Part shown: in pieces, positions 63,872 to 64,000 of the stretch
How positions within the stretch are numbered: position 1 is the stretch's first letter
Layout of the letters: the number at the start of each line of letters is the position of its first letter
DNA from: Aeromonas caviae
GTDB taxonomy: Bacteria > Pseudomonadota > Gammaproteobacteria > Enterobacterales > Aeromonadaceae
Assembly (NCBI RefSeq): GCF_000819785.1
Contig: NZ_CDBK01000105.1
Coordinates: 910 to 64,909, forward strand
Length of the DNA stretch: 64,000 bases
Direction of reading: 5' to 3'
The notes under the pieces: generated by a model
What the model was told of the DNA's origin: nothing
Database searches by the model: none
Seen by the model: only the letters and a program-made list of their open reading frames with translations
Made by a program: the position numbers and the translations under genes

Positions 63872-64000
63872 TCAGGCCTTGATCCCGAAAGAGCGGGTGC
63901 CTGAGCGGGTATTGCCTTTGGCGTCATAGGTCAGGGAGCTGCTGTCTCTGAGCTTGCTGAGGAAGCTGGCGAGACGGCGATTGGAGACAATGCTGAGTTC
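63872..64000 (-). CDS. 3' end of a possible flagellar chaperone FlgN (partial)
   Basis: The window ends inside a minus-strand gene; the last 42 residues are visible (NRRLASFLSKL, then SLTYDAKGNTRSG, ending GIKA). A TYDAKG-type tail is reminiscent of the C-terminus of FlgN, the flagellar hook-filament junction chaperone. The call rests on this short stretch alone. Confidence 0.45.
   Translation of the reverse strand, partial: ELSIVSNRRLASFLSKLRDSSSLTYDAKGNTRSGTRSFGIKA

Noticed and set aside
1-64000. CRISPR array, prophage or complete insertion sequence
   Set aside because: No regularly spaced repeats, no cas, phage structural, integrase or transposase genes were found on either strand.

Overview
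The window looks like a chromosomal segment of an Aeromonas species. This is inferred from gene content and protein character: an AheABC-type RND pump, the pykA-hexR-glk arrangement, a PsrA/FadE pair, Tus, AstE, and Gammaproteobacterial versions of nearly every housekeeping gene. Most of it is GC-rich with compact operons and clear rho-independent terminators. The stretch at about 26.3-34.55 kb is strikingly AT-rich and looks acquired.

Layout. 1-5.9 kb: RND efflux operon aheABC behind a perfect TetR-type palindrome (regulator presumably just left of the window). 6.2-7.2 kb: periplasmic sulfate-binding protein. 7.4-8.3 kb: tRNA-Thr(CGT) and a YcdX-type PHP phosphatase, both on minus. 8.3-8.8 kb: a gap with an inverted repeat and two oppositely oriented terminators. 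8.8-11.8 kb: psrA with its own operator, then fadE. 12-16.1 kb: a second RND pump with the inner-membrane gene first and no outer-membrane partner. 16.2-20 kb: pykA and hexR (minus) with divergent glk; a good HexR box lies between hexR and glk. 20.3-22.4 kb: phoP-phoQ (minus). 22.4-23.35 kb: gene-poor leader ending in a JUMPstart/ops element.

23.35-41.2 kb is a Wzy-dependent surface polysaccharide (O-antigen-like) cluster: rmlB-rmlD-rmlA-rmlC, a TagD-like cytidylyltransferase overlapping an SDR, Wzx, a TagB/TagF-like glycerophosphotransferase, three glycosyltransferases, Wzy, a WbaP-like initiating phosphotransferase, a second rmlD-rmlA-rmlC set, Wzz and a WaaL/PglL-type ligase. The genes predict a repeat unit with L-rhamnose plus a glycerol- or other polyol-phosphate, built on undecaprenyl phosphate, flipped, polymerised under Wzz control and ligated. 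RfaH is the likely antiterminator at the ops site. Notable details are a 14-codon in-frame palindromic repeat inside rmlB, a seven-copy hexanucleotide repeat at the start of one glycosyltransferase, and the redundant rml set.

41.4-64 kb is core genome: yceH, a large SNF2-family ATPase, tus, a DUF1127 protein, astE, a three-gene 2-oxoacid dehydrogenase operon (E1alpha, E1beta, E2, no E3), a cold-shock gene with a long leader, several small conserved or unknown genes, a YejA-like binding protein, eamA, an HD-GYP phosphodiesterase, rsuA, a second EamA-family transporter, an OppA-like binding protein behind an inverted repeat, yfcE, and the 3' end of a possible flgN.

No phage, complete insertion sequence, integron or CRISPR array was seen. 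The best candidate for unusual biology is the polyol-phosphate module of the polysaccharide cluster. All family calls come from reading motifs, without database searches.
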